Of a stretch of DNA of 64,000 nucleotides, positions 10,201 through 20,061 are shown one piece after another. Source of the DNA: Desulfobacterales bacterium (GTDB taxonomy: Bacteria; Desulfobacterota; Desulfobacteria; Desulfobacterales; JAAELO01); assembly GCA_024226555.1 (NCBI GenBank), contig JAAELO010000399.1, positions 62,001-126,000 of the forward strand. Reading direction: 5' to 3'. Below the pieces are notes generated by a model. The model made no database searches, was not told the origin of the DNA, and saw nothing but the letters and a program-made list of their open reading frames with translations. A program made the translations under genes and the position numbers. How positions within the stretch are numbered: the first letter of the stretch is position 1; every line of letters starts with the position of its first letter.

Positions 10201-10993
10201 AGATTTGACTCTTTTATTGAAATATCTTTCCGGAAGACTTCCCGTATCAGATTTTGAGATAGATTTTGCAAAAAAAGGAACACCACTTAATATGCTCGAT
10301 ACTTTTTTTGAGTGTATTGGAGACTCTATAAACTGTATGGCAAGGCCTATTGATGCGATAAAACATCAGGCTAAAACAGTAACTGTTGGTACCAGTAGAA
10401 TTAGTGACCGTTTAGAAGGTTCTTTATTTGAAGTACTTAATCAGCATAATGTTAATATCTCTCAGGTTGTAAACAAAAATGTAATTGTTATGAAGAACCT
10501 TCAGTCAATTATCTCATATATAAAAGGTACTGTTCTTTATAAAGTCACAGGAATAGACGTTTTAGGTGAGCCTGATGATAATACAAAGATAGAAATAATT
10601 GAAAAAACGGGTGAACTTAAAAATGTAGAATCAAGGGTTGAAAATGATAATACATTAAGGGGAACAAAGAAAATTATAGTACGTGAGGGAAATGTTTTTA
10701 TTGGAAAAGGTAAAAAAGATGATAGAATGACCCTCGTAATACCTATAATTTCAAAAAAATCAACAACATATAACGTTATTGAAAATCTTATTTCATTAAA
10801 TGTAGCCCTAAAAAAAGATGATGAAATTCCGCTGTTTAAAAAAGTGAAAGCTCTTGGTGGTAAGCATGAGAGACTAAGAAATATAGTTCAGGAAAGTAGC
10901 CTAAAATGGGATGATTCATTACTAAATAAGATACCTGTTGATGATCTTTTTGGATTATCAGCTGAAAAAGTTGTAGAAAATTATTTAGTTTAA
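7277..10993 (+). CDS. Giant GlmS-like protein: class II glutamine amidotransferase plus two SIS domains with long extensions
   Basis: About 1238 residues, roughly twice the size of GlmS. A class II amidotransferase cysteine motif NCGLTGIV occurs at residue 52 rather than at the N-terminus, so a 51-residue propeptide must be removed if it is catalytic. The further glutaminase motifs RGRDSAGI (near 224), HTRWASVGA (near 334), LNGDIDNY and TDTKIIP follow, with a large insertion between the first two. SIS domain 1 (GQGTAGIAAQ, ISQSGTTTDT, ASTKAFYSQ) and SIS domain 2 (VGSGPNKASADEI, VCAAGT) follow. About 300 C-terminal residues match nothing I recognise. I chose ATG 7277 because GAGGGA lies just upstream; the track start at 7217 lies inside the transpeptidase gene. 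It may make glucosamine-6-phosphate or act as a regulator. Substrate unproven. Confidence 0.8.
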   Translation: MFKKFEDKVIKRSVNFYKNVVKDTNISFFKRPVDVKGPSVIFFPVYENQLNCGLTGIVTFKKCEKNNKEFEIEKLKKLVTKAKESCINSINDNYDIYLNGKDHLDEFSLIVSNNKNDEVFNDLLLRNSSLDSLKLLFEDLKDFINSESDIFKDISGQLSRDSFDIIFERIETLKDIQWVLEVEIYNNIQKIQSLINKNSEISLRNTEVFKKINTVLNSIDRLEVRGRDSAGISVMFIFEADTYHRILMKLEDETLDSVLSERRDRIILENKTISIRDFKKDGENLVSFNITYKVAAEIGSLGDNIRYIRQKIKNDQIIQLIANESYRYNTVSAHTRWASVGAITVPNCHPVDNMTTLDKKNSGIIHVSLNGDIDNYLELKEEFENNYDIIPEELTTDTKIIPVLVEMYVKQGQSVENAFLMAVNDFEGSHAISMHTDLAPGKLFLAQRGSGQAIFIGISDNNYMAVSEVYGLVEETSKFIRVDGETVIEGKSGPVQGQIFILDQNSGGGLSGMEAMYYDGSKIELTEDLIKKTDIKTRDIDRQGFNHYFLKEISESPISVEKTIQNRWKANKDDTLKVVLDESHVPEYIISDIKSKKIKRIFFMGQGTAGIAAQVCADLMSYYLSDSSIFVSAIKSSELSGFHINEMQDSNSMSDTIVIAISQSGTTTDTNRAVDMVKEKGARTLAIVNRRDSDLSFKVDGVIYTSSGRDLEMSVASTKAFYSQIIAGSILGLYVSSITEKMCPQMVNDEIKELLKIPDVMRKILSMKDEIKASAMNIAVKKTYWAAVGSGPNKASADEIRIKLSELCYKTISTDYIEDKKHIDLSSEPLIIVCAAGTRRSVLGDIIKDTAIFNAHKATTVVITDEGEDGFDSYSENIFKVPYLSEHLAPISNTLVGHIWGYYAALAINEGSRFMYKKREQFNKTLNSYAHQGLNVYEVILEKKFREEIATFYKEFRKKRLNKEFPPIMGFNTASDLTLLLKYLSGRLPVSDFEIDFAKKGTPLNMLDTFFECIGDSINCMARPIDAIKHQAKTVTVGTSRISDRLEGSLFEVLNQHNVNISQVVNKNVIVMKNLQSIISYIKGTVLYKVTGIDVLGEPDDNTKIEIIEKTGELKNVESRVENDNTLRGTKKIIVREGNVFIGKGKKDDRMTLVIPIISKKSTTYNVIENLISLNVALKKDDEIPLFKKVKALGGKHERLRNIVQESSLKWDDSLLNKIPVDDLFGLSAEKVVENYLV

Positions 10994-11011
10994 GTCATGA
11001 ATAACAAAAAA

Positions 11012-11032
11012 GGGCTATAATAACTATAGCCC
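11012..11032. terminator. Bidirectional intrinsic terminator
   Basis: A perfect 8 bp stem GGGCTATA / TATAGCCC with a 5 nt loop lies between two convergent genes. A-rich sequence precedes it, so the minus-strand transcript (pyrG) ends in a U-tract; the plus-strand side is followed by CTTTCAATTT. Confidence 0.85.
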
Positions 11033-11051
11033 CTTTCAATTTAAAATATTT

Positions 11052-12692
11052 TTACTTGTTCGAGTTTTTGATAGAAGCTCTAATAAACTCTGTAAAAAGA
11101 GGATGTGGCTTCATTGGTTTTGATTTAAATTCAGGATGGAACTGACAACCTAAAAACCATGGATGGTCTTTTAGTTCAACAATTTCCACAAGGTCTCCCT
11201 TCGGTGATGTTCCACTAATAAAAAGTCCATTTTCAACAAGTGTATCTTTAAAGTCGTTATTAAACTCATAGCGATGTCTGTGTCTTTCTGAAATATCACT
11301 GCTGTTATAAGATTCTTTTGCAAAACTGTCATCTTCAAGAACACAGGGATAAGCACCTAATCTCATTGTTCCGCCATAGTCAGAATTTATATCTCTTGTT
11401 TCAATTCTCTTTTTATGTTCATCATACCATTCATGCATCAAATTTATTACCGGATATTCAGTTTTTTTATCAAATTCAAAACTGTTTGCACCTTTTAAAC
11501 CTGCAATATTTCGAGCAAATTCAATAACAGCAATATGCATACCCAGGCAGATACCAAAGTATGGTACTTTATTTTCCCGTGCATACTTTGCAGCATGAAT
11601 TTTACCCTCAATACCTCGTGATCCAAATCCACCAGGAACAAGAATACCATCAGCATCTTTTAGTTTTTCAGCACAATTTGATTCATCAATAGTTGTTGAG
11701 TCTATGTAAATAAGATTAACTTTGCAACTATGGGGAAAACCACCATGGGTTAGAGCTTCATTTAAGCTCTTGTAAGATTCTGTTAAATCAACATATTTTC
11801 CGACAATTCCAATATTTACTGATTTCTCAGGGTTTTTGAATTTATCAACAACATTTAACCATGTATCTAATCTTGGAGATCTTGTCCAGATATGAAGTAA
11901 TTTGGAAATTATTTCATCAAGTCCTTCCTGCTGGTAAACAAGAGGAACTTCATAAATACACTCAACATCTTTAGCTGTAATAACGGCTTCTGAGCTGACG
12001 TTACAAAATAGTCCAATCTTCTTTTTTAAATCCTGTGAAAGATACCGATCAGTCCTGCATAGTAAGATATCTGGCTGAATACCTATACTTCTAAGTTCTT
12101 TAACACTATGTTGAGTAGGCTTGGTTTTTAATTCACCTGCAGTCGGAATGTATGGAACTAATGTTAGATGAATGTAAACTACATTTTCACGTCCAAGGTC
12201 AGCTCTTAATTGACGGATCGCTTCTAAAAAAGGAAGGCTTTCAATATCGCCTATGGTTCCACCAATCTCAATAAGTGCTATATCAACAGTTCCAGCTAAA
12301 AGCATTATACTGTTTTTAATTTCGTCTGTAATATGAGGTATTACCTGAACAGTACCACCTAAATATTCACCTTTACGCTCTTTTGTTATAACAGAATTAT
12401 ATATTTTTCCTGTAGTAAAGTTATTATTTTTACCAAGGTTAGCATTTGTGAATCTTTCGTAGTGTCCTAAATCAAGATCAGTTTCAGATCCATCGTCGGT
12501 TACAAAAACCTCTCCATGCTGGAAAGGGTTCATTGTACCAGGGTCTACATTTATGTATGGGTCTAGCTTCTGGATAGTAACGCTTAAACCTCTACTTTCC
12601 ATTAAAGCTCCTATTGAAGCCGAAGCAAGTCCTTTTCCAAGAGATGAAACAACACCTCCAGTTACGAATATAAATTTCGTATTATGTCCCAT
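11052..12692 (-). CDS. pyrG: CTP synthase
   Basis: A 546-residue enzyme that aminates UTP to CTP with glutamine. The synthetase domain begins [21 protein letters not shown] and contains [13 protein letters not shown]. The class I glutaminase domain has the nucleophile in FGICLGMH (around residue 380) and the catalytic pair in [11 protein letters not shown]. Length and motifs are canonical. It is transcribed leftward and ends at the bidirectional hairpin. CTP is also the donor for the CMP-nonulosonates of the downstream glycan locus, but the gene is a general housekeeping one. Confidence 0.97.
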   Translation of the reverse strand: MGHNTKFIFVTGGVVSSLGKGLASASIGALMESRGLSVTIQKLDPYINVDPGTMNPFQHGEVFVTDDGSETDLDLGHYERFTNANLGKNNNFTTGKIYNSVITKERKGEYLGGTVQVIPHITDEIKNSIMLLAGTVDIALIEIGGTIGDIESLPFLEAIRQLRADLGRENVVYIHLTLVPYIPTAGELKTKPTQHSVKELRSIGIQPDILLCRTDRYLSQDLKKKIGLFCNVSSEAVITAKDVECIYEVPLVYQQEGLDEIISKLLHIWTRSPRLDTWLNVVDKFKNPEKSVNIGIVGKYVDLTESYKSLNEALTHGGFPHSCKVNLIYIDSTTIDESNCAEKLKDADGILVPGGFGSRGIEGKIHAAKYARENKVPYFGICLGMHIAVIEFARNIAGLKGANSFEFDKKTEYPVINLMHEWYDEHKKRIETRDINSDYGGTMRLGAYPCVLEDDSFAKESYNSSDISERHRHRYEFNNDFKDTLVENGLFISGTSPKGDLVEIVELKDHPWFLGCQFHPEFKSKPMKPHPLFTEFIRASIKNSNK

Positions 12693-12781
12693 AACATTTC
12701 CCTTAAATATTTATTGTTTATAGTTCTAAATGAAAAAGATTATTAAAGATTACCTTTTATGACAAATTAAAAGGAATTAAA

Positions 12782-13576
12782 TTAAAATCGTTTATCAAAT
12801 TTATCAATCGCATTTTTTACATCATCATCTTTAATATCGATCTTTTCCTTAACATAAATTTGTTTTAGATATTCAATATCAAAGATGTTCTTTTTAAACT
12901 TTGGGTTTAAGGCTATTTTATCAACCCTAATAATTCTTGTTAAAATATCATTCTCATAAAAATCTATTCTTCTTGGATACCATGTTTTTCTCAGGCGTTT
13001 CCATTCATTATAGTGAATCTCTAACTTGTTAGATTCATTAACAATAATTAGCCTGCTTGGCATCAAACTTTCTTTATCAACCCATAACTGGGAAGCACTA
13101 AAATCATTATTAGCAGCTCCAATAATATATGATAGTCTGTTTTTAAACTGACCAAGGCTTGAAACGAGCATATCTATGCCAATTTTCTTAAGTCTTTTAA
13201 AAAGCTGCGAACTATCTCTAATTAGAAGAATGTCTTTATAATAATCTATTTTAGACTCCTCTTCAGAAATTATTAGAGAATCTAAAATTGTTAATGCAGA
13301 TCCTTTTGAATATATATGAATTCTTGTTTTTTCTTTTGATTTGGTAACAGATCTGAAACGATTTGCAATATTATATTTAAGATTCTGCTTAAAAACCATA
13401 AAACCATTGTCAAAAGTATCATCAAATATTTCAAGATTTTGATAGACCTCAATTCTGTCAGGTTTACCTAATTTCTCTGTAACAAGTTCAAGAAGAAAAG
13501 GTGAATCTGGCAAATATGCCAAAGAAGGACTAATAAACAAAAATAATGTTAGTATCGTAAGAAGATATTTCTTCAT
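12782..13576 (-). CDS. Secreted protein, LolA-like lipoprotein-carrier fold (tentative)
   Basis: A 264-residue protein with a clear signal peptide (MKKYLLTILTLFLFISPSLA, probable cleavage after SLA). The mature part is beta-rich and contains SQLWVDKESLMPSRLIIV followed by a strand with YPRRIDFYEND, the pattern seen in LolA/LolB-like periplasmic proteins where a substrate-facing half-barrel is built from such strands. It has no lipobox Cys. It starts 12 bp after eno on the same strand, so the two are probably cotranscribed. The function is unknown; the LolA-like call is from pattern only. Confidence 0.5.
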   Translation of the reverse strand: MKKYLLTILTLFLFISPSLAYLPDSPFLLELVTEKLGKPDRIEVYQNLEIFDDTFDNGFMVFKQNLKYNIANRFRSVTKSKEKTRIHIYSKGSALTILDSLIISEEESKIDYYKDILLIRDSSQLFKRLKKIGIDMLVSSLGQFKNRLSYIIGAANNDFSASQLWVDKESLMPSRLIIVNESNKLEIHYNEWKRLRKTWYPRRIDFYENDILTRIIRVDKIALNPKFKKNIFDIEYLKQIYVKEKIDIKDDDVKNAIDKFDKRF

Positions 13577-13588
13577 AATTATTACTTT

Positions 13589-14887
<1,299 letters not shown>

Positions 14888-14910
14888 TCATAAGTTCATT
14901 TTAATTAACT

Positions 14911-14933
14911 CTTTTAAATACTCTATTTAAAAG
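14911..14933. promoter_or_regulatory. Palindrome in the divergent eno/plsB control region
   Basis: A perfect 9 bp inverted repeat CTTTTAAAT-ACTCT-ATTTAAAAG lies in the 208 bp region between the divergent eno and plsB starts. It could be an operator or a weak hairpin. No function can be assigned from sequence alone. Confidence 0.35.
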
Positions 14934-15065
14934 GGTTGTGTCAAGATCAGGATTTTAAACAATAAAAATATTCTGATCCTTTAATTTCATTGCTTTAACG
15001 ATTTAATATTGATAAAAATTGAGTAGAAATATTTTAAAATATTAAATTAAAGATAAGGCATTTTA

Positions 15066-17636
15066 ATGCAAATAAAAAAATATATTGATAATATCTCGGA
15101 CAAATTCACAGGCGGAACACACAACAATTACTATTCAAATCTTTCAAATGAAAGTTTTATACAAAAAATACTATACAAATATTTTTTAAGAAAGATTAAA
15201 TTTAACTATGAAAAGATAAATAAACTTCAGGAGAGCATAAAAAATAATAAAGAGGATACAATCATTGTATATTCCACTAAATTTCGAAGAAACTTCGACT
15301 ATATTTTATACAATTCAAACTTCAAAAATAATGGATATCCAGAACCAACAATCGGACTAAATTTCTCAATTTATCTTTTTCACCCTTTAAAGCGGTTTTT
15401 TAGAATAACATTTTCTAAAATTGATTATTTTCTAAGAAATTTTTCAAAATCAAACCCTTTTCAAAATGGTTTTTACAAACAAGAAATGTTTGGTGGTAAA
15501 TCGATGATTTTGCCATTAATTGTAAAGAATTCATTTTATGATAGATTTGTTAAATCGAAAACAGACCCGGTTAAATTTCTTATAGATATACAAAAAATAA
15601 CAGATAAAACCATATATATAGTCCCACAATTAATTTTCTATTCAAAAACCCCATCCTCACAGGAAAGTGTAATATCTGATTTCCTGTTTGGAACAAGAGA
15701 GAATCCTGGAACTTTTAGACGTATTTTTACAATGCTAATAAATCCATCAAGTGTTTTTGTAGAGTCAGATGATCCAATTAACCTTAAAGAATATCTTGAA
15801 AAAGAAAGTATTAAAAATCTGAGTGATAAAAGAAAGGCAGAAATTTTAAGGAGTGAACTTGTTCAAAACTTAAATATTCACAGACAAAGTATTACTGGCC
15901 CGGTTATAAAATCAAGAGACGAACAAAGGGAAATAATCTTAACGAGTGAAAGATTAAGTAAATATTTTGATGAATACTCAATAGATAAAAAAATACCAAT
16001 CAATAAGGTTTATAAAAAAGCCAATAAGCACTTTGATGAGATTTCAACTAAATATAATTTTACTGTAGCAAAATTCCTGTTAATATTTGTTAATTTTCTA
16101 ATTAACAAAATATTTGATGGTGTTACTTATAATCTTGACGGGCTTTTGAAAATCAGAGAGATGTCCAAAAAAGGGCCCGTTATATTTATTCCCTGCCATA
16201 AAAGTCATATAGATTATCTTGTGCTGCCCTATGTTCTGATGGGAAATAATTTTCCAAATCCCCATGCACTTGCCGGGAAAAACCTATTCTTTTTTCCTGT
16301 GAATAAATTTTTAAAAGCTGTTGGGGCAATATCTATAAGAAGAACTTTTAAAAATTCTCCCTTATATTCGGCAATTTTTGCAGAGTATATTAATCAACTT
16401 CTATCGGAAGGATTTAATATAGAGAATTTTATTGAGGGAGGAAGAACGAGATCTGGAAAAATACTTGCTCCTAAATTAGGCTTTATTTCGATTGTGCTAA
16501 ATGCTTTTAAAAATAATGCATGCAAAGATATTAATTTTGCTCCGGTTTTCATAAGCTATGACAGAGTTGTAGAGGAGAAAGCATATCTAAAAGAGATAGA
16601 TGGAGGGACAAAAACAAAAGAAAGTCTTAGTGAATTTGTTAAAGCAGGAAAAGTTTTAAAGAAACGATTTGGTAAAATTTACCTTAAATTTGGTGATGGA
16701 ATATCTTTAAATGAATTTATTGAATCAAGTGGTTTATCTCCAGATAATGATTCAAATGTTGTTTGTGAAGAGCTTGGCAATAGAATTATAGATTCATTAA
16801 ACAAAAATTCTATCGTTACTCCACACTCTATAATTGCCAGTGCGCTGCTAAACAGTTCAAGAAAATGGGTCTCAAATGAGACTATTTTTGAAACTATTGA
16901 TATGTTCCTTAATTATCTTAAATTTCACAATGCAGAACTCGCTGCAACAATAAAGACAAATCACAAAGTAGTGTTTGAAGGTGTTCTTGATACGTTTGTT
17001 TCAAGGAAATTTATTGATATAAAAGATGAAAATGAATTTGATAGATCTTATAAAGTTTTAGAAAATAAAAGGGTTATTTTAGATTTTTACAGAAATAATA
17101 ACATAATATTCTTTATTCCGGCAGCCTACGTATCGGCATCAATTTTAAATCATGACAATGTAAATTTTAAAACTGAAGATCTCATTAATGAATACAACTA
17201 TCTTAAATCTCTTTTTTCCATTGAGTTTACTTTTATGAATATGGAAACAATAGATAAAGAAATTAGAAAGGTTATTAAATCTTTCATAGATGATGGATTA
17301 CTTGAGCCAGATATGAAAGAACCTGATAAATATCAGATAACAACAAAAGGTTATAAAACAATTAAATTCTATTCAGCATTTTTGAAGTGTTACTTTGAAT
17401 CATATTTTGTTGTTATTAAATATATATTAAAAAATACGGGAAAAGATGATTTTAGAAAAAAAGTTAAAAAAGCACACATCCTTTCTTTAAAGATGTATGA
17501 AAATAAAGAGATTGAGCTAAAGGAGAGTATCTCTAAAATTAATATCAAAAATGGTGTTATTTTTATGGATAGATTAAAAGAAGAGGAGATTAATATTCAC
17601 AAAATGAAGATAAAAAAATATTTAAGCTTGATCTGA
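15066..17636 (+). CDS. plsB: Glycerol-3-phosphate 1-O-acyltransferase
   Basis: An 856-residue PlsB-type membrane-associated acyltransferase that makes lysophosphatidic acid, the first step in phospholipid synthesis. The acyltransferase motif I is FIPCHKSHIDYLVLP (HxxxxD, near residue 378). Motif II is FFPVNKFLKAVGAISIRRTFK. Motif III is FIEGGRTRSGKILAPK. Downstream NFAPVFISYDRVVE matches motif IV. The long N- and C-terminal regions are as in gammaproteobacterial PlsB, which is about 800 residues. The product is lysine-rich like its neighbours. It ends 8 bp before a MITE-like element. Confidence 0.93.
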   Translation: MQIKKYIDNISDKFTGGTHNNYYSNLSNESFIQKILYKYFLRKIKFNYEKINKLQESIKNNKEDTIIVYSTKFRRNFDYILYNSNFKNNGYPEPTIGLNFSIYLFHPLKRFFRITFSKIDYFLRNFSKSNPFQNGFYKQEMFGGKSMILPLIVKNSFYDRFVKSKTDPVKFLIDIQKITDKTIYIVPQLIFYSKTPSSQESVISDFLFGTRENPGTFRRIFTMLINPSSVFVESDDPINLKEYLEKESIKNLSDKRKAEILRSELVQNLNIHRQSITGPVIKSRDEQREIILTSERLSKYFDEYSIDKKIPINKVYKKANKHFDEISTKYNFTVAKFLLIFVNFLINKIFDGVTYNLDGLLKIREMSKKGPVIFIPCHKSHIDYLVLPYVLMGNNFPNPHALAGKNLFFFPVNKFLKAVGAISIRRTFKNSPLYSAIFAEYINQLLSEGFNIENFIEGGRTRSGKILAPKLGFISIVLNAFKNNACKDINFAPVFISYDRVVEEKAYLKEIDGGTKTKESLSEFVKAGKVLKKRFGKIYLKFGDGISLNEFIESSGLSPDNDSNVVCEELGNRIIDSLNKNSIVTPHSIIASALLNSSRKWVSNETIFETIDMFLNYLKFHNAELAATIKTNHKVVFEGVLDTFVSRKFIDIKDENEFDRSYKVLENKRVILDFYRNNNIIFFIPAAYVSASILNHDNVNFKTEDLINEYNYLKSLFSIEFTFMNMETIDKEIRKVIKSFIDDGLLEPDMKEPDKYQITTKGYKTIKFYSAFLKCYFESYFVVIKYILKNTGKDDFRKKVKKAHILSLKMYENKEIELKESISKINIKNGVIFMDRLKEEEINIHKMKIKKYLSLI

Positions 17637-17644
17637 TATTTTTA

Positions 17645-17803
17645 GGGAATCTCTAATAACTGCCTTTTGATCGAACTACAGCGTTGTTCGCAAAAAATAA
17701 CTGTTGTATGTTTATAAAATTAAAGTTTTTTATAAACGAATCGGCTCGTAACTTTTTTCTCACCCTTGTATTTCAAACAAAATTCTAGATATTAGAGGTT
17801 CCC
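17645..17803 (-). mobile_element. MITE-like element, copy 2 (inverted orientation)
   Basis: A 159 bp copy in reverse orientation relative to the others. Its left end GGGAATCTCTAATAACTGCCTTTTGATCGAACTA is the complement of the right end of copies 1, 3 and 4. Its right end CTAGATATTAGAGGTTCCC is the complement of their left end. It is flanked by TTTA on both sides, a perfect 4 bp duplication. Its right end overlaps the 3' end of the DjlA-like gene and supplies its stop codon. Confidence 0.75.
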
Positions 17804-18510
17804 TTTAGTTTTTTAATATCTTCATAAGCTTCCTGAATTTTAAGAAAATTATTGAGAGAACCTTTGCTCTTGTCCGGATGATAAATTGATATTAGGGATC
17901 TGTATTGCTTAGTAATTTCTTTTAGATTATCATTTTCATCACAATCTAAAATGGCATATGGAGATTTGGAATTATGTCTAACTATGTTAAAAAGTTCTGT
18001 GAAAGAATTCTTAACATCAAGTTTTTTTGAAATAGAATACAAAAAACTTTCAACTTCAGAACTAATTTCATTATTTACAAAGGAAAATTCAAGAAGAGAT
18101 TTTATTGTAAATAATGATATATCTTCATACAGAACAAACTCATTACAGAATTCTTTATATAATCTAAAATCAGGATTTGTTTTAAGAGCCTGGTTAAAGT
18201 ATTTAACAAGAATATTTCTTCTTTTTATATCGAAATTAAGTTTTGTTTCTATGAATTTTTCAAGGTATCTGATCTTTCTTTTTGTTACTTTTTTATCCAA
18301 TACACATATATGGGCATACATTGTAAATAGGTTTGATAGAAATAAAGTTTGATCATTTTTTGATATAGTAAACTGATAGTTGTTATCGCTAATATCCAGA
18401 TCATTTTTATCAAAAAAACCGTGACCAATAGCTAAGCCGGCAATTGCTCCAGGTGGGCCACCAATTGCCATTCCTATTGTTCCTCCTAAAACTTTACCAA
18501 ACCAACCCAT
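17785..18510 (-). CDS. DjlA-like J-domain protein with TerB-like middle domain
   Basis: A 241-residue protein. The N-terminus MGWFGKVLGGTIGMAIGGPPGAIAG is a glycine-rich hydrophobic segment typical of DjlA-family proteins. The middle helical region (about 50-170) resembles a TerB/DjlA domain. The C-terminus is a J domain with SPYAILDCDEN and the HPD triad in SIYHPDKSKGS, which stimulates DnaK ATPase. It acts probably at the inner membrane. The last residues GTSNI and the TAG stop are encoded by the end of MITE-like copy 2, so the original C-terminus has been replaced or trimmed by the insertion. The J domain itself appears complete. Confidence 0.82.
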   Translation of the reverse strand: MGWFGKVLGGTIGMAIGGPPGAIAGLAIGHGFFDKNDLDISDNNYQFTISKNDQTLFLSNLFTMYAHICVLDKKVTKRKIRYLEKFIETKLNFDIKRRNILVKYFNQALKTNPDFRLYKEFCNEFVLYEDISLFTIKSLLEFSFVNNEISSEVESFLYSISKKLDVKNSFTELFNIVRHNSKSPYAILDCDENDNLKEITKQYRSLISIYHPDKSKGSLNNFLKIQEAYEDIKKLKGTSNI

Positions 18511-18598
18511 CTAAAATCCTTAAAGAAAGTTGCATTAATATAATTTAATAATATAAACTTAATTTAGTATAAATCGATCTTAAAAACAAAGGTAAAAT

Positions 18599-19042
18599 AT
18601 GAATATATATATAGTACAACATGGACTGAGCGAAAAGGATGGATCTGGTAAAAAAGTATTAACAATCGAGGGAATTGAAAAAGTAGAGCTTATAGCTGGA
18701 GTTGCTGCTGGTTATGGGGTTAAAATTGACAAAATAATACATAGTGGAAAAATTAGAGCTAAACAAACAGCAGAGTTAATCTCTAAAAAGTTCAATAATG
18801 TCAATATTGTTGAAGAAAATGATTTAAATCCTAATGATGATGTTGAACTTTTCAAAAGTAAAATAGAAGCGAATTTAATGATTGTTGGGCACCTGCCTTA
18901 CTTAAATCGTCTTGTGTCTTATCTGGTAACAGGTAATATTGATAAGAAAATTTTTGACCTGCAAAATGGTGGAATTTTATGTTTAAATAAAGATGAAGAT
19001 GGTTGGGTTATTAAATGGGGATTTATGCCAAATATATCATAA
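18599..19042 (+). CDS. Histidine phosphatase family protein, SixA-like
   Basis: A 147-residue small member of the histidine phosphatase (phosphoglycerate mutase-like) superfamily. The catalytic N-terminal motif is IVQHGLSE, with the usual Arg of RHG replaced by Gln, and the second catalytic His lies in MIVGHLPYL. Further family signs are LTIEGIEKV and IIHSGKIRAKQTAELI. SixA proteins dephosphorylate phosphohistidine of histidine kinases or phosphotransfer proteins. The QHG variant is, as far as I recall, found in some SixA-like groups, so it is not by itself a defect. The TAA stop touches the left end of MITE-like copy 3. Confidence 0.83.
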   Translation: MNIYIVQHGLSEKDGSGKKVLTIEGIEKVELIAGVAAGYGVKIDKIIHSGKIRAKQTAELISKKFNNVNIVEENDLNPNDDVELFKSKIEANLMIVGHLPYLNRLVSYLVTGNIDKKIFDLQNGGILCLNKDEDGWVIKWGFMPNIS

Positions 19043-19208
19043 GGGAACCTCTAATGATTAGATTTTGATTGAAATACAAGGCTGAGAAAAAAATAATGAG
19101 CCGATTTTTACAACAGTTCTTTTTATTGAAGATACTCCGTTGTTTTGTTTTTATTTCTTTTAAAACAACTTAAGTAGTTCGGTCAAAAGGCAATTAGTAG
19201 GGATTCCC
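19043..19208 (+). mobile_element. MITE-like element, copy 3
   Basis: A 166 bp copy and the best preserved pair of ends: GGGAACCTCTAATGATTAGATTTTGATTGAAATACAAGG on the left and GTTCGGTCAAAAGGCAATTAGTAGGGATTCCC on the right. It is flanked by ATAA on the left and TTAA on the right, a near-duplication. It fills the space between the SixA-like stop codon and the ribosome site of the hydrolase gene. No ORF. Confidence 0.75.
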
Positions 19209-19228
19209 TTAAAAATGAGGTGTTATTG

Positions 19229-19987
19229 ATGGATAATTATTCAAAATTAGACAACGATCTTATAACAAATTTTCTTTTTCACCCAAGAAAAGGAAATGTA
19301 CCGTCAAAGGGATTAGACCTAAGAATTCCTGTTGAAAGTTATGAAATCGGAGCAAAATTTTTCAACTCAGGAGAGAATAACCCCACTATTCTTTTTTTTC
19401 ATGGAAATGGTGAAATCGTTTCAGATTATAACGATATCGGAGAGTATTATTTAAATGAAAATATAAATTTTTTTGCAGTGGACTACAGAGGTTATGGAAC
19501 TTCCTCAGGAAATCCAAATGCATCGACAACAATCAAAGATTCAATATTAGTTTTTGATTATGTTAAAAAATATTTGAAAGAGAACAAAATTACTGGAAAA
19601 TTATATGTTATGGGCAGATCTCTTGGTAGTGCTTCTGCTATTGAGATTGCTGCTAAACATGAGAATGATTTAGATGGATTAATAATTGAAAGTGGGTTTG
19701 CTTATACTGTTCCTCTTTTAAAAGTTTTAGGTATAAGCGGTTTAGATATAATTGAGGAGGAAGGCTTTAACAATCTTAAAAAAATTGAATACTATAAAAA
19801 GAAGCTTCTTGTTATACATGCTGAAAATGATCATATAATACCATTTAGTGATGGAGAAGATCTTTACAGAGGTTGTGCTTCAGAAGATAAAGGGCTTATA
19901 AAAATTGAGAAAGCTGATCATAATACAATTTTTTATTACGGTATGGAAAAATATATGGATGCGGTTAATAAGTTCATAAAAAATTAG
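19229..19987 (+). CDS. Alpha/beta hydrolase
   Basis: About 252 residues with a full alpha/beta-hydrolase set: oxyanion region FFHGNGEIVSDY, nucleophile elbow GRSLGSASA (Ser), an acid in VIHAENDHIIPF and the catalytic His in KADHNTIFYY. It resembles cytosolic serine hydrolases of the BAAT/FrsA/ABHD-like group; no signal peptide is seen. The substrate is unknown. The track start at 19220 is GTG; I prefer ATG 19229 because GAGG lies 8 nt before it. It is transcribed toward queC and ends within a strong hairpin. Its promoter must lie within or next to MITE-like copy 3. Confidence 0.85.
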   Translation: MDNYSKLDNDLITNFLFHPRKGNVPSKGLDLRIPVESYEIGAKFFNSGENNPTILFFHGNGEIVSDYNDIGEYYLNENINFFAVDYRGYGTSSGNPNASTTIKDSILVFDYVKKYLKENKITGKLYVMGRSLGSASAIEIAAKHENDLDGLIIESGFAYTVPLLKVLGISGLDIIEEEGFNNLKKIEYYKKKLLVIHAENDHIIPFSDGEDLYRGCASEDKGLIKIEKADHNTIFYYGMEKYMDAVNKFIKN

Positions 19988-20018
19988 ATCATTTTTTGTG
20001 CTTTAAAATGATCTAATT
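19982..20018. terminator. Strong hairpin terminator between convergent genes
   Basis: A perfect 14 bp stem AATTAGATCATTTT / AAAATGATCTAATT with a 9 nt loop. It includes the hydrolase stop codon. On the minus strand it is followed by a run of T, so it serves as a terminator for queEC; on the plus strand the T-tract is weak. Confidence 0.8.
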
Positions 20019-20061
20019 GATAATTAAATTTGTAACCTTTAGTTGTTTGAGTAATAAAAAA

